From contig NZ_LN876584.1 of the NCBI RefSeq assembly GCF_001282725.1, positions 187,122-251,121 on the forward strand: a stretch of 64,000 bases of DNA, written 5' to 3'. Every line of letters starts with the position of its first letter. Position 1 is the first letter of the stretch. The translations under genes were made by a program, and so were the position numbers. Under the pieces are notes generated by a model. It saw only the letters and a list, made by a program, of their open reading frames with translations, was not told the origin of the DNA and searched no databases. This document shows positions 36,195 through 44,598 of this stretch, piece by piece. The stretch is from Inediibacterium massiliense (lineage in GTDB: Bacteria; Bacillota; Clostridia; Peptostreptococcales; Thermotaleaceae).

Positions 36195-36728
36195 TTACAT
36201 CTTTTTAAAAAACAATTTTACTTCTTTTGCATTTGATACAGCTGTGCCAAATTTAACATGATCGCCAGGATTTCCTTTGTCTCCTTTAGGTCCTTGTGGT
36301 CCTCTCTCCCCTGTGGCTCCTTTTGCTCCAGTATCCCCCTTAGGTCCTTGAATGCCTTGATCTCCCTTATCTCCTTTGGGACCTTGTGGTCCTCTCTCCC
36401 CTGTAGCTCCTTTTGCTCCAGTATCCCCCTTCGGTCCTTGAATTCCTTGATCTCCCTTATCTCCTTTGGGGCCTTGTGGTCCTCTCTCTCCTGTGGCTCC
36501 TTTTGCTCCAGTATCCCCCTTAGGTCCTTGATCTCCTTTATCTCCTTTCGGACCTTGTGATCCAGTTGCTCCTTTGGGACCAGTTAACTTGCCAGCATTT
36601 AATTTCTGTTGAAATGTTTCACCATCGTCAAAAGTTACACAATCTGCACCAGTCAAAACATCTACTTCCTCCAAAATCGCCCCTGTCTTTTCATCTAACA
36701 ATTGTACTCTTACTTTACTTTTAGCCAT
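36195..36728 (-). CDS. Collagen-like tail fibre protein
   Basis: 177 residues: an N-terminal phage-like attachment domain (1-48, KVRVQLLDEKTGAILEEVD), then about 105 residues of uninterrupted Gly-X-Y triplets (QGPKGDKGDQGIQGPKGDTG type) predicted to form a triple helix, and a short C-terminal cap. The triplets come as three near-identical 30-residue units (90-bp DNA repeats). Likely a trimeric shaft joining baseplate to the next fibre gene; copy number could change by slippage. Confidence 0.85.
   Translation of the reverse strand: MAKSKVRVQLLDEKTGAILEEVDVLTGADCVTFDDGETFQQKLNAGKLTGPKGATGSQGPKGDKGDQGPKGDTGAKGATGERGPQGPKGDKGDQGIQGPKGDTGAKGATGERGPQGPKGDKGDQGIQGPKGDTGAKGATGERGPQGPKGDKGNPGDHVKFGTAVSNAKEVKLFFKKM
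36281..36571 (-). repeat. 90-bp tandem repeats in the collagen-like gene
   Basis: Units begin at about 36281, 36371 and 36461 with a partial fourth at 36542; copies differ at only a few third positions. Inside the coding region, so repeat loss or gain stays in frame. Confidence 0.85.
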
Positions 36729-36745
36729 TTATATCTCCTCCTATT

Positions 36746-37024
36746 TTATATTTTTTTAATCCCCATGGTGGGACTAACCTTTATATTTTCTACTACTTGT
36801 GTAGGTACTTGATCAGTGATAAAAAAATAAAATGTTCCTTTTTTTCTTTCTCCTACAGGCACATTTTTTTCAGCCACTATTATTTCTGTTTTATCTTCTA
36901 TTTTATTTTGTAGCTCTGTAATTTCATTATCTATTTTATCCATGTTCTCATTGATCACTTTAATATCTGCTGTTTCATGATCTAAAGGTTTTTTTAACTT
37001 TATGTTTCTAGTTAGCTCTGGCAT
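36746..37024 (-). CDS. Small tail protein upstream of the fibre genes
   Basis: 92 residues beginning MPELTRNIKLKKPLDHETAD, with a coiled helix (INENMDKIDNEITELQNKIED) and a beta-rich end. The start resembles the N-terminal tail-attachment region of some phage fibres. ATG 37024 has AAGGTGAT upstream and overlaps the YmfQ-like gene end by 13 bases; the longer frame to 37105 is unlikely. Precise role unknown. Confidence 0.65.
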   Translation of the reverse strand: MPELTRNIKLKKPLDHETADIKVINENMDKIDNEITELQNKIEDKTEIIVAEKNVPVGERKKGTFYFFITDQVPTQVVENIKVSPTMGIKKI

Positions 37025-37560
37025 CCTATCACCTTCCTTGTTCTCACTTCTTTCCAATTCATCTTCTTTACCTTTCCCCAAGTTGTCTGTCTCATTTGTA
37101 ACCATGTAATATAAAGAAATTCATATAATATTTCTAGATGTGCAGGTTTAATTTCTTCAATAGCATTTTTTAAATCCTCTATATTCGGAGGCACTCCATA
37201 AACACTAGTAAATATAATATTGATCCTGCCATCAAAAGTAACCTCCACATCTCCATTTGTATAAGCATCTGCTACTAATTTGATAAGATTTCTATCTACT
37301 TTGCCTGTTCCTCTCCATTTGGACTTTATAGTGCTCCTTCTATCTTCATAGGTTTTATCTCTATCTGTTTGAATTCCAAGCTCTTTTTCATATATATCTA
37401 GTGTCCAAGTAGCTGTCTCTATAAATAATTGTCTTTCTAAATCCTTTAAATCTAATGTGATTTGATCTAATTCTTTTCCTTGTACTTTCATGAGTTCATG
37501 AAATATCTCTGATTTTTGCTCATAAAAGGGTAAATATTTTAACATTCTATTTTTAAGCAA
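37012..37560 (-). CDS. YmfQ-like tail protein (DUF2313)
   Basis: 182 residues of the DUF2313/YmfQ family, which follows baseplate J in Mu-like and PBSX-like phages. Evidence: LKYLPFYEQKSEIFHELMKVQGKELDQ and the DRDKTYEDRRSTIKSKWRGTG segment. Probably part of the baseplate wedge or fibre connector (gpI-like). Overlaps its neighbours on both sides. Confidence 0.85.
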   Translation of the reverse strand: MLKNRMLKYLPFYEQKSEIFHELMKVQGKELDQITLDLKDLERQLFIETATWTLDIYEKELGIQTDRDKTYEDRRSTIKSKWRGTGKVDRNLIKLVADAYTNGDVEVTFDGRINIIFTSVYGVPPNIEDLKNAIEEIKPAHLEILYEFLYITWLQMRQTTWGKVKKMNWKEVRTRKVIGCQS

Positions 37561-38623
37561 TGATAACCCCTCCTAGCACTGGAACTGCCTCTTCATGAAT
37601 CATGATATTTTTCTTTTCATTATTGATAGTCAAATCAGAAAAATCCAGTATCCCTTTTGAATCTAATACAATACTTGCAATCTTATTGTAACTAACCTTG
37701 TTTTCTCTAAAGGCAATTTCTTTTAAATATAATTTTATATTTTCCTCTACATCTTTTTGAATCACTTCTTGTAAAATAGCAGTATCTTTCTCTGTAAGAT
37801 GAAAGGATATATTTAAAAGTACAGGCTCTGCACTTACTACTTTACAAAAGGCTCCAATAGGAGCTTTGCCTTCCCCTAATCCTTTGGATCCAGGATCAAT
37901 ATATTCTTGTACTTCTTTAGCAAGCTCTATATTTGGTTTTTTCTCTTTATCAATAACTACTACCTTTACCGTATTCGGCTGATTATTAGGTAGAGGTATA
38001 ACCCTTGCATCTCCTACTCCTGTTACTTCCTTTGCCCAATTGAGATAATGGTATTTATTTCCTGATGTGGCAGGAGTTCGAATACGCTCATAGTATCTTT
38101 GTAAAAGCTCTTCATCACTTTCTGCATCATAACCATTTGTAAACTCTTTTGGATTTATTACCTTTTTAATACCATTAAGAGTCACAGGAAAATATCTAAT
38201 GGCTTCTGCTGGAACGTTCCCTATGATTCCATATACTTCACACTTTACCCATACCTCTACTTGTCCTTTATCATCTATAGTTTTATCTTCTTGTACGATA
38301 AAATCTACTGTATCACTAGAGACTTTATCATTTATACAAATCTTCGCTCCTTTTTTTCCTATAATTGTTACATAGCCTGTAGCTTGAGTGGCTAGTTTCC
38401 TTTTGATTCCTGTTTTCTCATATACCCTTTGCTCTAATTCTGTTTCTTTTAAGTTTTTGATTTCTAATTTATCTTCTAAATTTTTCATATCCTTTTTCAT
38501 ATACTCTAGCTCAATGGCAACAGGCTTTAGGGCATCATAAAAAAAAGACCCTTCTGATCGATCATAAATATTAGATACATTTTTAATCATTCTATCTTGT
38601 ATCACTTCTTTATCCTCTAGCAT
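37553..38623 (-). CDS. Baseplate J-like protein (XkdT-like)
   Basis: 356-residue baseplate wedge protein: GSFFYDALKPVAIELEYMKKDM at the N-terminus, a central jelly-roll-like region with ATGYVTIIGKKGAKI, the GYDAESDEELLQRYYERIRTPATSGNKYHYLNWA signature of gp47/J proteins, and GVGDARVIPL. Contractile-tail specific, which supports an R-type particle. It overlaps the XkdS-like gene by 14 bases. Confidence 0.92.
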   Translation of the reverse strand: MLEDKEVIQDRMIKNVSNIYDRSEGSFFYDALKPVAIELEYMKKDMKNLEDKLEIKNLKETELEQRVYEKTGIKRKLATQATGYVTIIGKKGAKICINDKVSSDTVDFIVQEDKTIDDKGQVEVWVKCEVYGIIGNVPAEAIRYFPVTLNGIKKVINPKEFTNGYDAESDEELLQRYYERIRTPATSGNKYHYLNWAKEVTGVGDARVIPLPNNQPNTVKVVVIDKEKKPNIELAKEVQEYIDPGSKGLGEGKAPIGAFCKVVSAEPVLLNISFHLTEKDTAILQEVIQKDVEENIKLYLKEIAFRENKVSYNKIASIVLDSKGILDFSDLTINNEKKNIMIHEEAVPVLGGVIIA

Positions 38624-39065
38624 AAGATTTCACCTCCTTATTAAAAGTTTCTTCATTTATTAAATTCACCTTAAAAGATAAATTTATATAAGATGCAACC
38701 TTCTTGATTTCAAAATGATAAACAGAAGCAATCATAGGATGTTTCATAAGAGATTGACTGATTTCTCTTTTTAATTCTGCTTCTATAAAATCCTTTGGAA
38801 GATTTTTTCCTATAATAAGATCTTCTACAATCACGCCATATTCATTTTTATCTTTTCTTTGATAGATTTTATATTTATATTTTTCTGTTCTTAATACTTT
38901 ATCAATCCATCCCTTAATTGCGTCTACACCTAATACCTCTACTAATCTCCCATCCTTTATGACAAACTCCCCTTTATCAAAGTCAAATAAAAAAGACTTA
39001 CCCATCCTTGGCAAATCCTTTGGCTTCTCTTCTTTCATTTTTAAATTTGCTACTTGTGGAAACAT
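38610..39065 (-). CDS. XkdS-like baseplate protein (DUF2634)
   Basis: 151 residues of the DUF2634 family: SFLFDFDKGEFVIKDGRLVEVLGVDAIKGWIDKVLRTEKYKY matches the gp25/XkdS type of small wedge protein. Part of the XkdQ-R-S-T baseplate block; stop and start overlap neighbours. Confidence 0.87.
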   Translation of the reverse strand: MFPQVANLKMKEEKPKDLPRMGKSFLFDFDKGEFVIKDGRLVEVLGVDAIKGWIDKVLRTEKYKYKIYQRKDKNEYGVIVEDLIIGKNLPKDFIEAELKREISQSLMKHPMIASVYHFEIKKVASYINLSFKVNLINEETFNKEVKSYARG

Positions 39066-39478
39066 TACAAACTCACCCCCTTGTCTAGTAGAAAGTAGGT
39101 TTGTTCGTCTGTAGTAGGAATCAATATTACTTGATCTCCTTTTTTCAAGGTATCTGTATATTTGAATGTTCCTTTCATACTGACATTTCCTTCTACATTT
39201 CCATTTACTACTTCATAGGTAGTAGGAACGTTAGATTTTAATGTAATTGATCCACTTTCTCCACTAGTGCTTTCGTCTCCTTTAATCTCAAATTGTCTTT
39301 CATAATCCTCTAAAACATGAGCTCCTATAATCAAATGCTCTTTCGTCAATATAATCTTATCCCCTAAATATACTTGAATATTAGGAGGGGGACTAATGAT
39401 CGTTCCTACTTGTGGCCCCAAGTAAGGTCTATTGTCCCTTTCTTTAAATAAACTTGCCAATTCACTAATTCCATCCAT
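39065..39478 (-). CDS. XkdR-like protein (DUF2577)
   Basis: About 137 residues of the DUF2577 family, MDGISELASLFKERDNRPYLGPQVGTIISPPPN, with an OB-like beta domain and KKGDQVILIPTTDEQTYFLLDKG. ATG 39478 overlaps the XkdQ stop as TAATG and has GGGGGTGATG upstream, so the longer reading to 39562 is rejected. Likely a spike/hub component. Confidence 0.87.
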   Translation of the reverse strand: MDGISELASLFKERDNRPYLGPQVGTIISPPPNIQVYLGDKIILTKEHLIIGAHVLEDYERQFEIKGDESTSGESGSITLKSNVPTTYEVVNGNVEGNVSMKGTFKYTDTLKKGDQVILIPTTDEQTYFLLDKGVSL

Positions 39479-40446
39479 TACATCACCCCCAATCCTAATT
39501 GCATTTTGTGGATTCCATTTTGAACAGTATGGGTTACATCCTTGATTAAATATTTCCCACAAATGCCTGTGACTGGTTCTTGGATTGTAATGGTTCTTCC
39601 TGCCCTTACTTTATCATCACCTAACATTTCTACACTATTTTCTTCAAATATTTTTCCTAATTCCTTTAACATATTGTTTGCAATATTTTTTGCCTGAATC
39701 TTATCCTTTTTTTCTATACTGACTACATCTTGAAGGAGTCCATATTCTCGAATCAACTTTTTATCTCCTTCTGTGATGATCAAATGATCATCTGATATAA
39801 CTTGGATACTATTTTTCATCTCTTCTATAGATCTTTTGCGACTGGGATTAGAAATAGCACTACTTACATCATAAGGCTGTATATTTTGTGCCAATTGAAA
39901 GGTTCCTTGTACCTCTAGCTCTTGTTGTTTTTCTATATACAATTTTCCTGCTCTCATTTCCATCCTATACTTGGTTTGTGTACTTTTATGGGCAATATCT
40001 AAAATATCTTCAATAATTTCACTTACAGCTTTATCATTATATATTTTATGGATAATCGTAGGAATAGGAGCTATAGATCCAATAGAAATGGAGAAATCAT
40101 TTAAAATCGTTTCTATAGCTTTCTTTCCTGTGGTTTTATTAAACTGATAAACGGCTTTACTTTTATTCAAATAAAAAGCACAATCAAAGCAGCTATAATT
40201 GATCTTGCCTCTTCCATTTTTTTCTTCAGATACTACAATTCCTCTACATATTTCATCTTTGTTTTTTAATATTATCAAACTTCCTAGCTGTACTGGATTG
40301 ATTGGAAAATATCGATCATCATTAAAAGCAATATCAAAGTCAAGCTGTTGTCCTAGCTCACTGATATTGCTTCTCCACTGAATATTTCCAACCAAAGGGG
40401 TAATATCTGTCTGTATATTATTTTTTATACTCAATAGCTGATACAT
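39478..40446 (-). CDS. XkdQ-like tail hub protein
   Basis: 322-residue protein of the XkdQ/YqbQ (late control gpD-like) group forming the baseplate hub. It shows NIQWRSNISELGQQLDFDIAF, GSLIILKNKDEICRGIVVSEEK, RAGRTITIQEPVTGICGKYLIKDVTHTV. No peptidoglycan hydrolase domain is fused. Confidence 0.88.
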   Translation of the reverse strand: MYQLLSIKNNIQTDITPLVGNIQWRSNISELGQQLDFDIAFNDDRYFPINPVQLGSLIILKNKDEICRGIVVSEEKNGRGKINYSCFDCAFYLNKSKAVYQFNKTTGKKAIETILNDFSISIGSIAPIPTIIHKIYNDKAVSEIIEDILDIAHKSTQTKYRMEMRAGKLYIEKQQELEVQGTFQLAQNIQPYDVSSAISNPSRKRSIEEMKNSIQVISDDHLIITEGDKKLIREYGLLQDVVSIEKKDKIQAKNIANNMLKELGKIFEENSVEMLGDDKVRAGRTITIQEPVTGICGKYLIKDVTHTVQNGIHKMQLGLGVM

Positions 40447-40447
40447 A

Positions 40448-40876
40448 CTACACCACCTTTTGTTCTAGTTTGATAAATTTAAACTCATTTAGAGTAAGAG
40501 TATAGTAAATATCTCCTGTTCCATCTTGTTGTCCATATTCAAAACTTTCTATTGTACAAGGCATATTCACTAATTCATTAGAAGCATCTGTAATAACCAA
40601 TCGGATAGGTACTCTTCTGCTCTTCCATTCCTCTAGAATTTTTATATATTCCCACCCTTTATATTGTCTATCTCTTAAAAAAGGATAGTCTTTGTTTGGA
40701 AAAAATGACTGGATAGATATACTCTTTAAAGAATCCATACCAATAAGTTTGATTTCTCCTTGATTGATAGTATCAAAAGTTTCATTCTTCATTCCTGACT
40801 GTATCTTAAATTCTTTAGGCAATACAGGAAGTCTAATGACTTGCTCTCGATTATTAATAGAAAGAAATATATCCAT
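40448..40876 (-). CDS. XkdP-like protein lacking LysM
   Basis: 142 residues resembling the N-terminal part of PBSX XkdP: LPVLPKEFKIQSGMKNETFDTINQGEIKLIGMDSLKSISIQSFFP. The C-terminal LysM domain usual in XkdP is absent, so the hub lacks this wall-binding module. ATG 40876 follows GGGAGGTGG; the upstream extension to 40897 is rejected. Confidence 0.82.
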   Translation of the reverse strand: MDIFLSINNREQVIRLPVLPKEFKIQSGMKNETFDTINQGEIKLIGMDSLKSISIQSFFPNKDYPFLRDRQYKGWEYIKILEEWKSRRVPIRLVITDASNELVNMPCTIESFEYGQQDGTGDIYYTLTLNEFKFIKLEQKVV

Positions 40877-40889
40877 ATACCCACCTCCC

Positions 40890-42224
40890 TTATGCATATC
40901 TATAGTTATTTGCCATTGATTGTTTTAATCTTGGAACCAACTCATTTAAAATCTCTGTAGTTGACTTGTTTGTACCGCTAATATTAATAGTGTATTTGTT
41001 TTGGTTTTTAATAGAATGATCTACTCGAGTACCCATGATCTTTGTTCCTCCGTTGGCTACTTTATTAGCTTTTGGAGTAATTTTATTATTCTTATAAAGC
41101 TTATAAACATTGTTTCCAGATACCTTTGTTGATGATTTGATGTGGTTTTTTTGTTGAATTCTACTTTTACTACGTCCTTTATTGGGTAACCTTCTCATCT
41201 TCCCACCATTTTTTCCTGATTTTTTAATGGTAGATAAGGATCTTTTAGGTGCAAAGATATTTTTTACTGTATCTATCATCTTTCCTGTACCCTTATCTAA
41301 TTTTTTTTGTATATGTTTTGGAGCAGCTTCATAAAAAATGCTCCCTGCAAAGTTTACAGCAGAACCTACCGTAGATAATACCGTTCCTACTCCTGGTAAG
41401 ACTTGCGTTGCATCTAAAGCCATATCTGTTGCTGCAAGAGCTGATAAAAATTTACTATCTCCTTTTGCAATAGTCTTAATATTTTCTGCGTATCCTAAAA
41501 CAGGGAAAAATGATTTTTTAAATGTTTTTCCTATACTTAGTAGTTTTGGAAACTTTGTAGATGTTTTGGATAAAATAGTTGTATATTTCCCATGAATCAT
41601 CTCTTTTGTAATCTTACCTAAAGTCTTTGCTTGAGATGTATAATTTTTATTTCTCAATCTCCCAATCATATTTACTGATTTTTCAACTAATATTTTACTT
41701 GTTTTTCCTATCTCATTTTTTAACTTAGTATATCTTCCTGATGCCATCTGTTTTGTAATCTTTGCTATGGTCTTCGCTTGTTTATTCAAATCTTTCCCAC
41801 TAAATTCTCCTATTTTTTTCATTACTTTATAAGACATATCCCCTAATTGATTTTTATATCTACTAGTTACTTTAAAAATTGCCTTTTTACCTACTTCACC
41901 TATTTTGTCCTTTGTATCATCATGAGTTGCTATATTTTTCATATGCTCAGTAAAATCCTGATTTGTGTCATAAAAATTGACTCTCTCTTTTATTTTCTGC
42001 CCTATGTGATCTAAAGAAGGGTCAATATATTTTTTCGCAAGCTGTGATTTCATTTCATTTAGCTTTTTAATAGGCCCTAGATTAGATATTAATTTATCAA
42101 TAGGCTCACTGATAAAATCTGTGATTTCATCTTTTATAAAAGACTTAAATTTTTCTGCTTGTTTTTTGGCAAATTCACCATGATAATTATCGTCAACTCT
42201 CTCAGTTAAGCTTCCATCGCTCAT
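40890..42224 (-). CDS. Tail tape-measure protein
   Basis: 444 residues, mostly helical and lysine-rich, with repeated segments (SRYKNQLGDMSYKVMKKIGE, AKTIAKITKQMASGRYTKLK and AKTLGKITKEMIHGKYTTI), a central hydrophobic region (ALDATQVLPGVGTVLSTVGSAVNFAGS) and a C-terminal KSTTEILNELVPRLKQSMAN typical of tape-measure ends. It is short compared with phage tape measures, predicting a tail of order 60-70 nm by the usual 1.5 angstrom per residue rule. The gene starts 28 bases after the direct repeat of element C. AAAGGTGGTG precedes the ATG. Confidence 0.8.
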   Translation of the reverse strand: MSDGSLTERVDDNYHGEFAKKQAEKFKSFIKDEITDFISEPIDKLISNLGPIKKLNEMKSQLAKKYIDPSLDHIGQKIKERVNFYDTNQDFTEHMKNIATHDDTKDKIGEVGKKAIFKVTSRYKNQLGDMSYKVMKKIGEFSGKDLNKQAKTIAKITKQMASGRYTKLKNEIGKTSKILVEKSVNMIGRLRNKNYTSQAKTLGKITKEMIHGKYTTILSKTSTKFPKLLSIGKTFKKSFFPVLGYAENIKTIAKGDSKFLSALAATDMALDATQVLPGVGTVLSTVGSAVNFAGSIFYEAAPKHIQKKLDKGTGKMIDTVKNIFAPKRSLSTIKKSGKNGGKMRRLPNKGRSKSRIQQKNHIKSSTKVSGNNVYKLYKNNKITPKANKVANGGTKIMGTRVDHSIKNQNKYTINISGTNKSTTEILNELVPRLKQSMANNYRYA

Positions 42225-42252
42225 TCATTCACCACCTTTTTTTTACAAATAA

Positions 42253-42508
42253 AAAAGATCCCTCTATATGATACCTTTCAAATTGTAGTTAAAATGTTTA
42301 ATGACAAAGTCATAAAAATAAGGAACATTTATTGAAAATTTGTGAAAATATAGAATAAGGGAGAAAATTGATAGCATTACACTGTTTGAGCGTAGCGAGT
42401 TTGTAATGCTATTTTCGACCGTTTCTATATATTTTCCAAATTCGAAAATTAGTGACGTTTTTTATGACTTTGCCATAAAATCAAAAGGCACCTATTCAAG
42501 GTACCTTT
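42253..42508. repeat. Palindromic dispersed element, copy C, inside the tailocin operon
   Basis: Element at about 42279-42482 (204 bp) with AAAGTCATAAAAAT and TTTTTTATGACTTT arms and a central hairpin AGCATTACA / TGTAATGCT around TGAGCGTAGCGAG. The flanking direct repeats are degenerate: 42253-42278 and 42483-42508 match at 18 of 26 positions. It lies between the chaperone extension and the tape-measure gene. The right repeat forms AAAGGCACCT / AGGTACCTTT, a terminator-like hairpin. Confidence 0.72.
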
Positions 42509-42686
42509 ATTCTTCTATTTCTCTATTCATCATCTCTTCAATTTCTTCCATTTCCTTTTCATAAAATGCCATCAAAAGAATCAATTCCCCTCTTGGCATA
42601 TTGTAGATCACAGACGGTCTAATTCCTTTGGTTTTCCAAAAATAATAAATCATTTGAGTCAAACCATCTGTGTCAATTAGTTTTTT
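42507..42686 (-). CDS. -1 frameshift extension of the tail assembly chaperone (GT-like)
   Basis: At the end of the upstream chaperone gene the zero-frame codons GTA AAA AAC TAA contain the canonical slippery heptamer A-AAA-AAC (complement of 42680-42686). Slipping back one base enters a 57-codon open frame LIDTDGLTQMIYYFWKTKGI... ending in a Glu-rich tail at 42507, giving a predicted 190-residue fusion. This reproduces the conserved G/GT frameshift organisation of tailed phages just before the tape-measure gene. The extension has an internal ATG but no ribosome site. Confidence 0.8.
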   Translation of the reverse strand, partial: KKLIDTDGLTQMIYYFWKTKGIRPSVIYNMPRGELILLMAFYEKEMEEIEEMMNREIEE

Positions 42687-43078
42687 ACTTCTTCTACAGC
42701 TCCACCATCAAACCCGCTTAATTCTCCAATCATATTGTATAAAGTCAGAAGCTCTCCAGGAAGAAGAAGCTTTCTTACTAAATCCTTTGGTGTATATACA
42801 TGAAATTTATCCATTAATTCCTTTGTTTTAAACCTTGGGTTTTTCACTCCTTCTATAACAGTCATAAGCTGTAATTCCCCAATGTTTATATTTTCTTGAT
42901 TTTCATCCATTGCCATTTCTTGAATTTCCTCCATTTTATCAGGAGTTAATGCTTCCACTTGAAAAATTACTTTTTCTCCTGTCATAGAAGATAACCTTTT
43001 TATTTCTACTTCTTTACTAGGCTTTTTTAATTTCTTTTCATCTAATTGAAGCAACAAATCTAATGTATTCATATTCAT
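42677..43078 (-). CDS. Tail assembly chaperone (XkdN-like)
   Basis: 133 residues, acidic, between tube and tape-measure genes: LLLQLDEKKLKKPSKEVEIKRLSS, FQVEALTPDKMEEIQEMAMDE and ENINIGELQLMTVIEGVKNPRF match the XkdN/TAC-like family. Acts in cytosol to load the tube onto the tape measure. Ends at a slippery site for the GT-like extension. Confidence 0.86.
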   Translation of the reverse strand: MNMNTLDLLLQLDEKKLKKPSKEVEIKRLSSMTGEKVIFQVEALTPDKMEEIQEMAMDENQENINIGELQLMTVIEGVKNPRFKTKELMDKFHVYTPKDLVRKLLLPGELLTLYNMIGELSGFDGGAVEEVKN

Positions 43079-43083
43079 CCTCC

Positions 43084-43530
43084 TTATTCTGGCTGAATCA
43101 TATCAGCAAAATCATAGTCTGTAAATGTAAATGGACATTCTACTTTTCCTAATGCTTTTGTCTCAAAATTCATAAGAGTTAAATCATCAAAGCTTACTTC
43201 TTTGAGTACAACTCTTTCTGATTGACCATTTACTGTATCTGGATCAGCTAATTTTGAAACAATAGTAAACCTTACATCTTTTCCTTTTTTAATCATATCT
43301 CCTAGCTTGATTGCCATCCTAGAGTTTACTTTGTGCATCTTTAGTGTTCCTTTTCCTTCCCATCCTGTAATCTTTGTATCCTTTGCCAAAACGCCACACA
43401 TATTTACATCTTCTTTTTTCAATGTAATCTTTGCCTCAAGTCCTGTTAACTCACTGACCTTATCTCCATCTAACCAAATTTCTCCCCATGTACCATTAAT
43501 CACTCTATTTCCAGCTATTTTATTTGCCAT
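43084..43530 (-). CDS. Tail tube protein (XkdM-like)
   Basis: 148 residues: INGTWGEIWLDGDKVSELTGLEAKITLKKEDVNMCG and GKGTLKMHKVNSRM fit the XkdM tube family that polymerises into the inner tube of contractile tails. It lies 12 bases after the sheath gene, the normal contractile-tail order. Confidence 0.9.
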   Translation of the reverse strand: MANKIAGNRVINGTWGEIWLDGDKVSELTGLEAKITLKKEDVNMCGVLAKDTKITGWEGKGTLKMHKVNSRMAIKLGDMIKKGKDVRFTIVSKLADPDTVNGQSERVVLKEVSFDDLTLMNFETKALGKVECPFTFTDYDFADMIQPE

Positions 43531-43542
43531 ATTGATTCCCCC

Positions 43543-44598
43543 TTACATAAATATTTCCATTGTTAAGTCTTCCATTGCATCTAAAAACTTTACTTTTGCC
43601 TTAATAAATACTTCACTTCCAGTATTGTACTCTTTGATTTCTTGTTCCTTTAATGCTTCTACCTCTACACCTTTTTTCATGAGATATAATCTTTGCCCAA
43701 GCATATCAATCTCGGCCTTGCTATCATAATCTGGGTCTAATACATCTATTCTTTCTAATTCCTCAAAATAAGCATTCAGTGCAGCTAAAAACAATACTTT
43801 ATTATCATAGGAATTTACAACTTTTCCTACATAAGATCCATCAAAAGTATCATGAATATCATCTCTCATCAGATCTACTGCATCTACAATCTTAATTTTC
43901 TTAAATTCTTCACCCTTTGTAGCTGTAGTAGTAGTCAAAGAATTGACTCCCCTGCCTATTTTGATTTTTTCTCCATCATGGATAAGAATTAATTTTCCAG
44001 CATCAATATCTTTATCTGGATTTTCTGATTCTGTAATGCTTTCTAGTTCATTAAGTGCATAATAAGTAGAGCTTCTTGTAAATGGAAGTCCTGCAAGCAC
44101 TCCAGCAATCCTACAAGTATATTGACTTGCGCTATAAGTCATATCTCCTACCTTTATACCTTCTGTTGCAAAATTGATAATTCCTTCATGATCTGCCTCT
44201 ACATTGGGAAGTACTGCTTTAAATGTCTTTTTATTGTTTTGTCTTTGTTCTTTAATCCATGAAACAATATTTTGAACTGCTTCTTGTGAAATATCTGGAA
44301 TAGAAAGATAATTCCACTTTTTATTTTTCAATCTTTTTAAAGCTACTGCATAATCTTCTTCCTTTCCAATTCTTTCAATAATAATTTTGCTAGGTATTCC
44401 CATGAGCGTTTTTTCAATGTAGTCTCTGTTCTCTTTTGTCCAGTTGTCTTTTGCTACTTCATCGATAGATCTATATTCTACTGATTCTAAATCCACTTTA
44501 TCCTCTTTTAAAATAAGTGCTACAATTCCTCTAGCACTTCTTTGAATTGCAGTTGTTCCTTGTGTTTTAAAGTTTATTAATATTTGTGGTAAACCCAT
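43543..44598 (-). CDS. Contractile tail sheath protein (XkdK-like)
   Basis: 351-residue sheath monomer: the N-terminus MGLPQILINFKTQGTTAIQRSARGIVALILKE, a middle SQYTCRIAGVLAGLPFTRSSTYYALNELE, a GVNSLTTT turn and a C-terminal DMLGQRLYLMKKGVEVE region characteristic of XkdK/FI-like sheaths. Its presence shows an R-type (contractile) rather than F-type particle. About 80-90 residues shorter than PBSX XkdK, as in diffocin-like clusters. Confidence 0.92.
   Translation of the reverse strand: MGLPQILINFKTQGTTAIQRSARGIVALILKEDKVDLESVEYRSIDEVAKDNWTKENRDYIEKTLMGIPSKIIIERIGKEEDYAVALKRLKNKKWNYLSIPDISQEAVQNIVSWIKEQRQNNKKTFKAVLPNVEADHEGIINFATEGIKVGDMTYSASQYTCRIAGVLAGLPFTRSSTYYALNELESITESENPDKDIDAGKLILIHDGEKIKIGRGVNSLTTTTATKGEEFKKIKIVDAVDLMRDDIHDTFDGSYVGKVVNSYDNKVLFLAALNAYFEELERIDVLDPDYDSKAEIDMLGQRLYLMKKGVEVEALKEQEIKEYNTGSEVFIKAKVKFLDAMEDLTMEIFM

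Noticed and set aside
36258-36560. Plus-strand ORF rich in Ser/Leu/Phe opposite the collagen-like gene
   Set aside because: It is the antisense shadow of Gly-X-Y codons and has no start signal or homology.
36281-36571. Regular repeats as a CRISPR array
   Set aside because: The repeats are contiguous, 90 bp, without spacers, and encode Gly-X-Y triplets in frame.
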